NCBI RefSeq assembly: GCF_019931575.1
Contig: NZ_CP082923.1
Coordinates: 806,001-870,000, forward strand
Length of the DNA: 64,000 nt
Direction of reading: 5' to 3'
Origin: Caulobacter segnis
Lineage (GTDB): Bacteria > Pseudomonadota > Alphaproteobacteria > Caulobacterales > Caulobacteraceae
Part shown: in pieces, positions 41,709 to 49,333 of the stretch
How positions within the stretch are numbered: position 1 is the first letter of the stretch
How the letters are laid out: each line of letters starts with the position of its first letter
Translations under genes and position numbers: made by a program
The notes under the pieces: generated by a model
What the model saw: the letters and a program-made list of their open reading frames with translations, nothing else
Told to the model about the DNA's origin: nothing
The model's database searches: none

Positions 41709-41915
41709 ATGGCCAAGCTCCTGCCGCTCCAATCGTTCAGCCTGCAGGAGACCGACGACGGCTACCGCCTGCTGGTCTCGGCCATCGGCGGCGAGTCGCT
41801 CTACGTCTCGATCACCCCCGACCAGATGGACGACATCATCGACAGCCTCGAGAACGCCATGGGCGGCGAGGGTGAAGGCGGGGGCGAGGGGAACGAGGAC
41901 GACGTCGAGTACTGA
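41709..41915 (+). CDS. small acidic protein, unknown function
   Basis: This encodes a 68-residue protein that I do not recognise. The N-terminal part (MAKLLPLQSFSLQETDDGYRLLVSAIGGESLYVSITPDQMDDIIDSLENAMG) alternates like a small beta-sheet followed by one helix. The tail is glycine/glutamate-rich and strongly acidic, ending DDVEY. GGAAGG precedes the ATG at suitable distance; an ATG 11 codons upstream lacks a ribosome site. It appears monocistronic and is followed by a palindromic repeat hairpin. Confidence 0.55.
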   Translation: MAKLLPLQSFSLQETDDGYRLLVSAIGGESLYVSITPDQMDDIIDSLENAMGGEGEGGGEGNEDDVEY

Positions 41916-41926
41916 GATCCGAATAA

Positions 41927-41953
41927 CCCGCTCATCCCACGGGGATGAGCGGG
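41927..41953. repeat. palindromic repeat hairpin (CCCGCTCATCCC type)
   Basis: CCCGCTCATCCC and GGGATGAGCGGG pair across 3 bases. The sequence belongs to the same family as 14091-14194 and 58693-58724. It lies between two convergent genes, so may act as a bidirectional terminator. Confidence 0.65.
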
Positions 41954-41963
41954 GTTGGGAAGC

Positions 41964-42323
41964 CTACCCCTCCCCATCCAGGAACACGTAGATCGCCGCG
42001 ATCCTGCCGTCTCGGACCAGGATGAAGTCGTGGCCCGCGTAGCGCGGCGGCTCGCCGGCCGGGCCCGAGACCCACGACAGGCGGCCGGCGTCGTGGCTGG
42101 CCTGGGCCGGCGAGGTCTCGGTATAGGCGAAGGTCGGGTGCGAGGCCCGGATGATCCCGGCGATCTTGTCGATCGCCTCGCGGCCGTGGTGGCCCTCGCC
42201 GCCCGGGCCGTAGAACACCGCGTCCTCGGCGTAGAGCTCCTCGATCGCGGCCCGGCGGCGGGTCGGATCGCCCTCGCCGAACACCTCGTGCAGATTGCGG
42301 ATCAGCAGCTGTTCGATGGTCAT
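41964..42323 (-). CDS. NTF2/SnoaL-like small protein
   Basis: This 119-residue protein has the SnoaL/NTF2-like cone fold pattern: a helical N-terminus (MTIEQLLIRNLHEVFGEGDPTRRRAAIEELYAEDAVFYGPGG), then beta-strands ending HDFILVRDGRIAAIYVFLDGEG. These proteins bind small ligands or act as isomerases and cyclases; function here is unknown. It starts 11 bases after the SDR stop, so both probably share a transcript and pathway. Confidence 0.75.
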   Translation of the reverse strand: MTIEQLLIRNLHEVFGEGDPTRRRAAIEELYAEDAVFYGPGGEGHHGREAIDKIAGIIRASHPTFAYTETSPAQASHDAGRLSWVSGPAGEPPRYAGHDFILVRDGRIAAIYVFLDGEG

Positions 42324-42334
42324 CTCGTTTCTCC

Positions 42335-43090
42335 TCAGACCTGGGTCATGCCGCCGTCGACGAACAGTTCGGCGCCGGCGATGAAGCTGGCGTCGCTGGA
42401 CGCCAGGAAGGTGACCGCCTTGGCGATCTCGGACGGGTCGGCGACGCGGCCCAGCGGCACCTGGCTGGCCATGAAGTCGACCAGGCCCTGCTGGGCGGCC
42501 TTGTCCTCGCCGGCCAGCTCGACCAGGCCCGGCGTCTTCACCGGTCCGGGCGAGACGACGTTGACGCGGATCTGGCGGTCCTTGAGATCGCTGGTCCAGC
42601 CGCGCGCCAGGTTGCGCACCGCCGCCTTGCTGGCGCTGTAGACGCTGAAGGCGCCCACGCCCTGGACGCCAGTCGTCGAGCTGATCAGCACGATCGCGCC
42701 GCCGTCGCGCAGCAGGGGCAGGGCCTTCTGGACGGTGAAGATCACGCCCTTCACGTTGCGGCCGAAGATATCCTCGTAGTGCTCCTCGGTGATCGCGCCC
42801 AGGGGCAGCATCGAGCCGCCGCCGGCGTTGGGCACCAGCACGTCGATATGGGCGTGGCGCTGCTGGATCACGTCATACAGCTTGTCCAGGTCGGCCAGCT
42901 TGGAGGCGTCGCCCTGGACGCCGGTGACGTCGCCGCCGATCGCCTTCACGGCGGCGGCCAGCTCGGCCTCGCGGCGGCCGGTCACGTAGACCGCGGCGCC
43001 CAGCTCGGAAAAGCGCTTGGCCGTGGCCAGGCCGATGCCGCTGGCGCCGCCGGTCACCACGACCACCTTACCGTCGAAAGTCTTGCTCAT
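42335..43090 (-). CDS. short-chain dehydrogenase/reductase
   Basis: This 251-residue NAD(P)-dependent oxidoreductase has the Rossmann glycine motif TGGASGIG near residue 14, NAGG near 90, catalytic Ser in LISSTTG and the YSASK motif near 155. It probably interconverts an alcohol and a carbonyl compound. The chosen ATG follows GGAG; the long frame upstream runs through the promoter of the divergent LysR gene. It is followed by an NTF2-like protein and divergent from a LysR regulator that probably controls it. Substrate unknown. Confidence 0.88.
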   Translation of the reverse strand: MSKTFDGKVVVVTGGASGIGLATAKRFSELGAAVYVTGRREAELAAAVKAIGGDVTGVQGDASKLADLDKLYDVIQQRHAHIDVLVPNAGGGSMLPLGAITEEHYEDIFGRNVKGVIFTVQKALPLLRDGGAIVLISSTTGVQGVGAFSVYSASKAAVRNLARGWTSDLKDRQIRVNVVSPGPVKTPGLVELAGEDKAAQQGLVDFMASQVPLGRVADPSEIAKAVTFLASSDASFIAGAELFVDGGMTQV

Positions 43091-43209
43091 GTCGATCTCT
43101 CCTTGGTTTCGCCGGCGGGGCGTCCGTCGGTGACAAAAGAGATGCCTGCGGAACGAAAAACGGAGTAGACGGGTAAATTGGCTCTCAGTGTTCCATTGGT
43201 GAGACAATT

Positions 43210-44115
43210 GTGGCGGTTGACCTCAACGACTACGTCCTGTTCGCCGAGGTGGTGGCGCACGGCGGCTTCGCGGCGGCGGGGCGGGCCCTGCGCCAGCCGA
43301 AGTCGACTTTGAGCCGCCGGATCGCGAGCCTGGAGGCGCGGCTGGGCGTGCGGCTGATCGAGCGCTCGACCCGCCGGTTCCGGGTCACCGAGGTCGGCCA
43401 GGCCTTTCACGAGCGCTGTCGCCTCCTGATGCTGGACGCCCAGCAGGCCGACGCCGTGGTGGCCGAGGCGCTGAGCGAGCCGCACGGCCTGGTCCGCTGC
43501 AGCTGTCCGGTCGGGCTGATTGAGGCGCTGTCGCCGACCTTCCAGGCCTATATGGCGCGCTATCCCAAGGTGCGGCTGCAGGTGGTGGCCATCGACCGTC
43601 CCGTGGACTTGATCGCCGAGCGCATCGACCTGGCCGTCCGCGTGCGCCTGACCCTGGACACCGATGCGGCCCTGACCATGCGGACCCTGGGGCGCTCGAC
43701 CCGGATCCTGGTGGCTGATCCGCGCCTGGCGATGCGCTGTGCTGGTCAGCCTCTGGCGGCCCTGGCCGGGCTGCCGACCCTCAGCCCCACCGACCAGATC
43801 GGCGAGCTGGAATGGGAGCTGGTGGACGCCGAGGGCGAGGCGCGGAGCGTCAAGCACACGCCGCGCATGACCTGCGGCGACTTCGGCGCCCTGCGCGACG
43901 CGGCGGCGGCCGGGCTGGGCGTGGCCTTCCTGCCCGACCATGCGTGCCGCGAGCTGCTGGAGGCCGGGCGCCTGGTGCGGGTGTTCCCGGACTGGAGCAG
44001 CCGGGCCGGCATCGTCCACGCGGTCTTCACCACCCGGCGCGGCCTGCCGCCGGCCGTCCGAGCCCTGATCGATCAGCTGGCCGAGGCGTTCCGGCGGGGC
44101 GGGATCACGGAGTAG
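43210..44115 (+). CDS. LysR-family transcriptional regulator
   Basis: This 301-residue regulator has an N-terminal winged helix (LNDYVLFAEVVAHGGFAAAGRALRQPKSTLSRRIASLEARLGVRL, about 4-50) and a periplasmic-binding-like effector domain (about 90-295). It starts at GTG. The type resembles AaeR/DmlR-like subgroups that control an adjacent oxidoreductase. It is divergent from an SDR gene; in the gap CTCA and TGAG flank a 12-base stretch near the start and could be part of a LysR binding site, a weak match. Its 3' end overlaps the convergent MocR gene. Confidence 0.87.
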   Translation: MAVDLNDYVLFAEVVAHGGFAAAGRALRQPKSTLSRRIASLEARLGVRLIERSTRRFRVTEVGQAFHERCRLLMLDAQQADAVVAEALSEPHGLVRCSCPVGLIEALSPTFQAYMARYPKVRLQVVAIDRPVDLIAERIDLAVRVRLTLDTDAALTMRTLGRSTRILVADPRLAMRCAGQPLAALAGLPTLSPTDQIGELEWELVDAEGEARSVKHTPRMTCGDFGALRDAAAAGLGVAFLPDHACRELLEAGRLVRVFPDWSSRAGIVHAVFTTRRGLPPAVRALIDQLAEAFRRGGITE

Positions 44116-45451
44116 TCAGGGTCCGCAACGCGGTGAGCGCTCGGGTCAGCATCGTCCGCTTGCCCGCCGCGCCCAGCGAGATCCGCAGGCCCTCGCCGAC
44201 CGCGCCCGGCGCCCGGAAGGCCTCGGCGTCGACCAAAGCCAGGCCGTGGTCCCGCGCCGCCAGCGTCGCCACCGCGCCGGGCAGCCAGACGTGCAGGCTC
44301 TCGGGGCCGCCCACCGCCGCCGGCAACAGCTCGGCCGCCAAGGTCCGGCGGGCCACGGCCTCGTCCCGCACGCCCGCCAGCACGCGCGCGGCGACGCCGT
44401 CTCGGATCCAGCTGGTGACCACGGCGGCCATCAGTGGGGCGGGCATCTGGGCGATAGCGTGCAGGGCCGCCGCGAAGCCCTCGGCCCGGCCCGGGGGGCA
44501 GGCGACATAGGCCAGGCGCAGGCCGGGCGACAGCGCCTTGGCGGTGGTGGCGACGTGGAACACGCCCTCGGGCCACAGGCTGGCCAGGGCCGGCAGGGGA
44601 TCGTCGGGCAGCAGGCCGTAGGCGTCGTCCTCGACGATCGTGACGCCGGCCGTGCGGCAGATCTCGACGATCGCCCGGCGTCGCGAGACGCTCATGGTCG
44701 CCGCCGTCGGGTTCTGGAAAGTCGGGGTGGCGCAGACCAGGCGCGGGCGGCGTTCGGCGATCAACCTTGCGAGCGCGCCTGGCTCCAGGCCCTCCGCGTC
44801 CAGTGGGCAGGCGACGACGGTCAGGTCGCGCCGGGCGGCGGTGGCCAAGAGGCCCGGATAGGCGAAGGCCTCGACCAGGATGGTGTCGCCGGGCGCGGTC
44901 AGGTGATCCAGCAGGGCCGACAGCGCCGTCTGGGCCCCGCTGGCGACCACGATCCGCTCGGGCTCGACCTGGCCCAGCGCCGGCGCCAGCCAGGCCGCGC
45001 CGGCTGTCCGCTGGGCCAGCGAGCCGGCGCCGGGGTGATAGGCCATCAGGGTCGCCGGGGCGGTGCGAGCCAGGATCGCGCCCGTCGTCTCGCGCAGCAG
45101 GACGGCCAGGTTCAACCCCGCCGGCGGGGGCGGCAGGTTCATGGAGAGGTCGACCAGCCCGGCCTCGTCCTCGATCGTCCGTAAACGGATGAAGGTGCCG
45201 CGACCGGTGGTCCCCTCGATCAGGCCCCGCTCGCGGGCCAGGGCGTAGGCGCGGGTCACCGTGGTGAAGTCGATTCCGACAAGACGGGCGACCTCGCGCT
45301 GGGCTGGGATCTGGTCGCCGGCCTGCAGCTCGCCCTCGGCGACGGCGGCCTCCAGGGCGGCGGCGATCCGGCGATAGGCCGGGCCGTCCAGCCCCTCGAT
45401 GCGGCCAAGCCACGCAGCGGCCGGATTCGGCGATCCCTTAGTTGTCGTCAT
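44105..45451 (-). CDS. MocR-type regulator: GntR helix fused to aminotransferase domain
   Basis: This 448-residue protein has a GntR winged helix (about 20-85; QIPAQREVARLVGIDFTTVTRAYALARERGLIEGTTGRGTFI) joined to a fold-type I aminotransferase domain. VEDDAYGLLP and the TTAKALSPGLRLAYVACP stretch hold the PLP aspartate and lysine. Such MocR proteins sense amino acids or PLP rather than act as enzymes. The MTTTKGS start follows no strong ribosome site but avoids the palindrome. An 11-bp inverted repeat 9 bases upstream is the likely operator, shared with the divergent DUF983 gene. Confidence 0.86.
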   Translation of the reverse strand: MTTTKGSPNPAAAWLGRIEGLDGPAYRRIAAALEAAVAEGELQAGDQIPAQREVARLVGIDFTTVTRAYALARERGLIEGTTGRGTFIRLRTIEDEAGLVDLSMNLPPPPAGLNLAVLLRETTGAILARTAPATLMAYHPGAGSLAQRTAGAAWLAPALGQVEPERIVVASGAQTALSALLDHLTAPGDTILVEAFAYPGLLATAARRDLTVVACPLDAEGLEPGALARLIAERRPRLVCATPTFQNPTAATMSVSRRRAIVEICRTAGVTIVEDDAYGLLPDDPLPALASLWPEGVFHVATTAKALSPGLRLAYVACPPGRAEGFAAALHAIAQMPAPLMAAVVTSWIRDGVAARVLAGVRDEAVARRTLAAELLPAAVGGPESLHVWLPGAVATLAARDHGLALVDAEAFRAPGAVGEGLRISLGAAGKRTMLTRALTALRTLTTP

Positions 45452-45459
45452 GGATCGAT

Positions 45460-45489
45460 ATCCATACATTACATGCACAATGTATGGAT
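45460..45489. promoter_or_regulatory. inverted-repeat operator between MocR and DUF983 genes
   Basis: ATCCATACATT and AATGTATGGAT are perfect 11-base complements spaced by 8 bases. The repeat is AT-rich against a GC-rich background and lies 9 bases before the MocR start and 30 before the DUF983 gene. MocR proteins often bind spaced repeats of this kind, so autoregulation is likely. Confidence 0.7.
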
Positions 45490-45518
45490 CATTTCCGCGA
45501 TTGTAGGAAGGGCCCCCG

Positions 45519-45932
45519 ATGGCCGACCAAGAACCGATCTACAATTCCCCGACGCCCATCGAGGCCGGCCTCAAGTGCTGCTGCCCCCGCTGCGGCGAGG
45601 GCAAGCTGTTCCAGGGCTTCCTGAAGCTGGCGCCAAGGTGCGATCGCTGCGGCCTGGACTACGGTTTCGCCGACCCGGCCGATGGCCCGGCCTTCTTCGT
45701 GATGAGCGGCGTCGGCATCGTGGTCACCGCCGTCTTCGCCTGGGCCGAGGTCATGTGGCAGCCGCCCATCTGGGTGCACCTGGTCACCACCTTCCCGGCC
45801 CTGATCATCGGCTGCCTGGCCACCCTGCGCCCGGTGAAGAGCTGGCTGGTCGCCTCGCAGTACATCAACAAAGCCGAGGAAGGCCGCTTCGAGAGCCTGG
45901 GAAAGCACGAGTTCGACGAGCGGCGATTATAG
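45519..45932 (+). CDS. DUF983 membrane protein with zinc-ribbon start
   Basis: This 137-residue protein begins with a cysteine cluster, CCCPRCGEGKLF...CDRCGLDYG (about 20-50), likely a zinc ribbon, followed by two membrane helices (about 57-80 and 88-105). This is the DUF983 arrangement; function is unknown. It is divergent from a MocR regulator with a strong inverted repeat between them, so amino-acid- or PLP-dependent control is possible. A paired palindrome follows its stop. Confidence 0.8.
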   Translation: MADQEPIYNSPTPIEAGLKCCCPRCGEGKLFQGFLKLAPRCDRCGLDYGFADPADGPAFFVMSGVGIVVTAVFAWAEVMWQPPIWVHLVTTFPALIIGCLATLRPVKSWLVASQYINKAEEGRFESLGKHEFDERRL

Positions 45933-45945
45933 CGTCTCCCCAACC

Positions 45946-46072
45946 CCCGCTTCCCCGGCGAAAGCCGGGGCCCAGCTGGAAGAGCGCTGGGGTGGGCTCT
46001 ATACGCGTTGCGCTTCTCCAATCAGCCCAAACGCCTTGAGATCTGGGCCCCGGCTTTCGCCGGGGAAGCGGG
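45946..46072. repeat. paired palindrome (CCCCGGC-GAAA type)
   Basis: Thirty-base arms at 45946-45975 and 46043-46072 are perfectly complementary, and each folds alone through CCCCGGC-GAAA-GCCGGGG. It lies between the convergent DUF983 and decarboxylase-like genes and could serve as a two-way terminator. Related arms lie at 55564-55589. Confidence 0.8.
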
Positions 46073-46082
46073 TGTGGGGGGG

Positions 46083-46541
46083 TTACACCCCCAAGCTGCC
46101 CGCCACCTGGCGCGTGGCCGCGTTCAGGCGGTTCCAGACGTTGATGGCCGAGATGCTGATCAGCAGGCCGGCCAGGGCCTTTTCGTCGTAGTGGCGGGCG
46201 GCCTCGTTCCAGACCTCGTCCGGCACCGGGTCGGCCTTGTCGGCGACGCGGGTCACGGCCTCGGCCAGGGCCAGGGCGGCGCGCTCGGCCTCGGTGAAGT
46301 AGGGGGTGTCGCGCCAGCCGGCGACGGTGGCCAGGCGCTCGGGGCTCTCGCCGGACTTAAGGGCCGCGCGGGCGTGCATCTCGAGGCAGACGCCGCAGCC
46401 GTTGATCTGGCTGACGCGCAGGTGCAGCAGTTCGTGCAGGGCCTCGGGCACGCCCTCGACATGGGCGGACTTGCCGAGGGCCATCATAGCCTTCATGGCT
46501 TCGGGGATGAGGAAGGCGGGCTGGGTCATGCGGGCTTGCAT
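46083..46541 (-). CDS. carboxymuconolactone decarboxylase/AhpD-like protein, ECF41 partner
   Basis: This 152-residue protein has the AhpD-like fold with INGCGVCLEMHARAALKSGE at about 55-74, whose Cys-x2-Cys and following His form the redox/proton relay. Genes for such proteins (together with other oxidoreductases) stand next to ECF41 sigma factors in many bacteria and are their main target. Here it is divergent from the sigma gene, with an ECF41-type promoter (GGTCACA-N16-CGTC) 63 bases before the start. GGAG precedes the chosen ATG. Likely role: peroxide or redox stress protection; not demonstrated. Confidence 0.87.
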   Translation of the reverse strand: MQARMTQPAFLIPEAMKAMMALGKSAHVEGVPEALHELLHLRVSQINGCGVCLEMHARAALKSGESPERLATVAGWRDTPYFTEAERAALALAEAVTRVADKADPVPDEVWNEAARHYDEKALAGLLISISAINVWNRLNAATRQVAGSLGV

Positions 46542-46568
46542 CGGATTTCTCCTTCGAGGGACGCCGCC

Positions 46569-46595
46569 GGTCACATCCGGCGACTTCGTTTCGTC
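46569..46595 (+). promoter_or_regulatory. ECF41-type promoter reading toward the sigma factor gene
   Basis: GGTCACA (46569-46575), 16 bases, then CGTC (46592-46595). This nearly matches the published ECF41 consensus TGTCACA-N16-CGTC as I recall it. It lies 30 bases before the sigma start and supports autoregulation. Confidence 0.72.
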
Positions 46596-46603
46596 GAAGA
46601 GGT

Positions 46604-46630
46604 GACGAAGCCCGACGGAGCGATGTGACC
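46604..46630 (-). promoter_or_regulatory. ECF41-type promoter reading toward the decarboxylase-like gene
   Basis: On the minus strand GGTCACA (46630 to 46624), 16 bases, then CGTC (46607 to 46604). It is the mirror image of the promoter for the sigma gene. Its -35 element overlaps the first codons of the sigma gene if GTG 46625 is used. Confidence 0.75.
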
Positions 46631-47491
46631 GAGATGTCCGAGAAAAATTATCTCGCTGAGAAATTCGAAGCCGACCGGGCCCGCCTGCGCGGCGTGGCCT
46701 ACCGGATGCTGGGCTCGCTACCCGAGGCCGAGGACGCAGTGCAGGAGGCCTGGCTGCGCCTGTCGCGCGCCGACGCGTCGGGCGTCGACAACCTGTCGGC
46801 CTGGTTGACCACCGTGACCTCGCGGGTGTGCCTGGACATGCTGCGCAGCAGGAAGTCGCGCCGCGAGGACGCCCTGGATGGCGGGCCGGAACCGTCGGTC
46901 AGCGGCGAGGACGCCATCGAGCGCGAAACCATTCTGGCTGACTCCGTCGGCCTGGCGCTGCTGGTGGTGCTGCAGGCCCTGAGCCCCGCCGAGCGGATCG
47001 CCTTCGTGCTGCACGACCTGTTCGACATGCCGTTCGAGCAGATCGCCCCGATCGTCGAGCGCACCCCCGACGCCGCCCGCCAGCTGGCCAGCCGGGCCCG
47101 TCGCCGGGTGCGCGGCGGCGCGGCGCCGCTGGACGACGCCCAGACCGCCCAGAAGAGCGTCGTCGACGCATTCCTCACCGCCTCGCGGACCGGCGACCTG
47201 GCCGGGCTGATGGCGGTGCTGGATCCGAACGTGGTGGTCCGCGCCGACGTCTTCGCCGGCGGCGGCCAGACCCGCGAGCTGCGCGGCGCCGAGCGGGTGG
47301 CCAACTTCTACAACGGCCTGGCCCAGACCGCCCGCACGGCCCTGGTCGACGGCGCGATCGGCGCGGTCGTGGCCCCGCTGGGCAAGCTGTACGTCGTACT
47401 CGACATCAAGGTCGAGAACGGCAAGGTCGTCGAGATCTTCGCCGCCGGCGATCCCGAGCGCCTGGCGGCGGCCGAGGTGTCGGTGGTCTAG
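46625..47491 (+). CDS. ECF41-type sigma factor with SnoaL-like C-terminal domain
   Basis: This 288-residue sigma factor has regions 2 (RARLRGVAYRMLGSLPEAEDAVQEAWLRL, about 19-47) and 4 (LQALSPAERIAFVLHDLFDMPFEQIAPIVERTPDAARQLASRARRRV, about 120-165) and a C-terminal SnoaL/NTF2-like domain (about 175-288), the mark of ECF41. No anti-sigma gene is present; the C-terminal domain replaces it in controlling activity. GAGG-GQT and GDPERL stand where family members have their DGPGG- and NPDKL-like motifs. Start may be GTG 46625 or ATG 46634. Divergent partner is the AhpD-like gene with matched promoters on both sides. Confidence 0.9.
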   Translation: MTEMSEKNYLAEKFEADRARLRGVAYRMLGSLPEAEDAVQEAWLRLSRADASGVDNLSAWLTTVTSRVCLDMLRSRKSRREDALDGGPEPSVSGEDAIERETILADSVGLALLVVLQALSPAERIAFVLHDLFDMPFEQIAPIVERTPDAARQLASRARRRVRGGAAPLDDAQTAQKSVVDAFLTASRTGDLAGLMAVLDPNVVVRADVFAGGGQTRELRGAERVANFYNGLAQTARTALVDGAIGAVVAPLGKLYVVLDIKVENGKVVEIFAAGDPERLAAAEVSVV

Positions 47492-47493
47492 AG

Positions 47494-47802
47494 CTACTTG
47501 AGCAGCAGCTGTCCGCGCTTGCTCAGCTCGTCCTTGATCTTGCCGGCGGCCATGCCCAGCAGGCCGGGCAGGGAGAGGTCGAGACGGGCGTGGTCCTCCA
47601 GCACCTGGACGACGCCGGTGATGGTCTGGCCCATGGCCACGGCCGAGAAGTTCAGCACGTCGCCGGCCCAGCTCTGCGAGAAGCGGCTGGCGTCGCCGCC
47701 CGGGATCTGGCCGGCCAGCTGCGACAGGCCCTGCTCCAGGCGGCGCTTGGCCTCGGCCGCGCCCAGCTGGTGGGGGATGTTGATGCTGACTGTCTTGGCC
47801 AT
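47494..47802 (-). CDS. polyhydroxyalkanoic acid system family protein
   Basis: This 102-residue protein fits the PHA_gran_rgn family: VSINIPHQLGAAEAKRRLEQGLSQL at the start, then SWAGDVLNFSAVAMGQTITGVVQVLEDHARLDLSLPGLLGMAAGKIKDELSKRGQLLLK. The family is associated with polyhydroxyalkanoate granules in some bacteria, though many members lie away from PHA genes, as here. The stop is 2 bases from the convergent sigma factor stop. The MAKTVSI start is chosen because the 25 upstream codons look non-coding. Confidence 0.75.
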   Translation of the reverse strand: MAKTVSINIPHQLGAAEAKRRLEQGLSQLAGQIPGGDASRFSQSWAGDVLNFSAVAMGQTITGVVQVLEDHARLDLSLPGLLGMAAGKIKDELSKRGQLLLK

Positions 47803-47932
47803 GGCGATCCTCTGAAGTCTCGACGGCCAAAACGCGGTCGGCCTGAGCTTGGCTGCATACGTCCGATTCTGGCGCAAGGCCAGATCAAGGTGCCTTCATC
47901 AGATGAGGCCTTCCTTGGACAAAGGGCGCGAC

Positions 47933-48145
47933 ATGACCGACTTCGCCATCACCCCGCCGTTCGCCGCCCCGCGTCGCCCCCGTTTCGTGCGTCCGGGCCG
48001 TCCCGGCGGCCTGCTCGGCGCCGTCCACTATGCCGGCGTGCTGCTGGTCTGGGCGGCGCTGTTCCTCGTCGACCGTCCGCTGGCCCTGAAGGTGATGGCT
48101 GAGCGCCGCGCCGACTCGCCGATCCCCCGTCACTGGGGCTGGTAG
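47933..48145 (+). CDS. small single-pass membrane protein, unknown
   Basis: This encodes a 70-residue protein that I do not recognise. A proline/arginine-rich N-terminal segment (PPFAAPRRPRFVRPGRPGG) is followed by one hydrophobic helix (AVHYAGVLLVWAALFLV, about 32-48) and a short tail ending PRHWGW. The ribosome site is weak (AAGGGC), and an in-frame start 28 codons upstream exists but overlaps the promoter of the divergent gene. It stands 40 bases before the epimerase gene and may be co-transcribed with it. Confidence 0.45.
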   Translation: MTDFAITPPFAAPRRPRFVRPGRPGGLLGAVHYAGVLLVWAALFLVDRPLALKVMAERRADSPIPRHWGW

Positions 48146-48185
48146 GGGGCTGGCAGGACCTCGCGAAACGCGGCATGCCTGCGGG

Positions 48186-49190
48186 ATGTCGATCGCTGTC
48201 TCCGCCCGCCCGGTCTCGCACCTGCTGAAGGCCCCGTTCCGCATCTCGCGTGGGGTCAAGACCGCCGCTGAGGTGGTCGAGGTGAGGGCCGAGGCGGACG
48301 GCCATATCGGGCGCGGCGAGAGCGTGCCCTATGGCCGCTACGGCGAGACGGTCGACAGCGTGCTGTCCCAGCTGGCGCCGGCCCTGGCGTCCGACGACGT
48401 CGAGGCCGCCCGCGCCGCCCTGCCGCCGGGCGCGGCCCGCAACGCGCTGGACCTGGCCCTGTGGGACCTGCGGGCCCGGCGCACCGGCGTCAGCGTCGCC
48501 CGGGCGACCAGCCTGCCGATCCCGACCAATCTGGTCACGGCCGTGACTGTCAGCCTCGACTCGCCCGAGGCCATGGCGGCGGCCGCCCGCGCCGTCGCCG
48601 ACGCGCCGCTGATCAAGATCAAGCTGTCGGCCGAGGATCCCGCCGCCCGCCTGCGCGCCGTGGCGGCGGCCGCGCCCGACGCCCGCTTCATCGTCGACCC
48701 CAACGAGGGCTGGACCTTCGCCATCCTCAAGGACCTCAAGCCCCTGCTGGCCGACCTGCCGATCGCCCTGGTCGAGCAGCCGCTGCCGGCGGGCAAGGAC
48801 CACGAGCTGGATGGCTGGGATCCGCCGTTCACGGTCTGCGCCGACGAGTCCGTCCATGTCGGCGGCGACCTGGCGGCCCTGCGCGGCCGCTACCGGGCGG
48901 TGAACCTCAAGCTGGACAAGACCGGCGGCCTGACCGAGGCCGTGGCCATGCTGAAGGCGGCGCGGCGCCTGGGATTCCAGGTGATGACCGGCTGCATGGT
49001 CGCCTCGTCGCTGGGCGTGGCTCCGGCGCTGCACCTGGGTGGGGCCAGCGACTTCGCGGATCTGGACGGGCCGTGGTGGCTGGCCGTGGATCACCCCGGC
49101 GGCCTGCGGGTCGAGCGCGGGCGGATCACGCCGCCCCAGGCAGGGTTCTGGGGGGATGGGGAAGCGGCCGAGGGGCTGTGGCTCGATTGA
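48186..49190 (+). CDS. dipeptide epimerase, enolase superfamily (L-Ala-D/L-Glu type)
   Basis: This 334-residue enzyme is in the muconate lactonizing subgroup of the enolase superfamily. The KIKLS lysine pair near 142, metal ligands in FIVDPNEGW, VEQPLPAG and VCADESV, and the second catalytic lysine in NLKLDKTGGL mark a dipeptide epimerase. It would invert L-Ala-D-Glu during cell-wall peptide recycling. An alternative for alphaproteobacterial members is N-acetyl-D-glutamate racemase (DgcA type), normally beside DgcN, which is absent here. The gene is followed by an interspersed repeat. Confidence 0.85.
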   Translation: MSIAVSARPVSHLLKAPFRISRGVKTAAEVVEVRAEADGHIGRGESVPYGRYGETVDSVLSQLAPALASDDVEAARAALPPGAARNALDLALWDLRARRTGVSVARATSLPIPTNLVTAVTVSLDSPEAMAAAARAVADAPLIKIKLSAEDPAARLRAVAAAAPDARFIVDPNEGWTFAILKDLKPLLADLPIALVEQPLPAGKDHELDGWDPPFTVCADESVHVGGDLAALRGRYRAVNLKLDKTGGLTEAVAMLKAARRLGFQVMTGCMVASSLGVAPALHLGGASDFADLDGPWWLAVDHPGGLRVERGRITPPQAGFWGDGEAAEGLWLD

Positions 49191-49196
49191 GCTCTA

Positions 49197-49332
49197 CTCC
49201 CCTCAGGGGGAGGGGGACCGCCGAACGGCGGTGGAGGGGGCTTTGGGGCGCTGAACCTCAGAACCGCTTTGCGGACCCCCTCCGTCTCGGCGCGTAGTCG
49301 CGCCGATCCACCTCCCCCTAATGGGGAGGAGG
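49197..49332. repeat. ~140-bp GC-rich interspersed repeat, copy B
   Basis: Same order of blocks as copies A, C and D: ACTCCCCTCAGGGGGAGGGG, then CCGCCGAACGGCGG, GAGGGGGCTTTGGGGCGC, GACCCCCTCCGTCTCGGCGCG, and CCACCTCCCCCTAATGGGGA. It fills the gap between the convergent epimerase and HxlR genes. Confidence 0.85.
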
Positions 49333-49333
49333 T

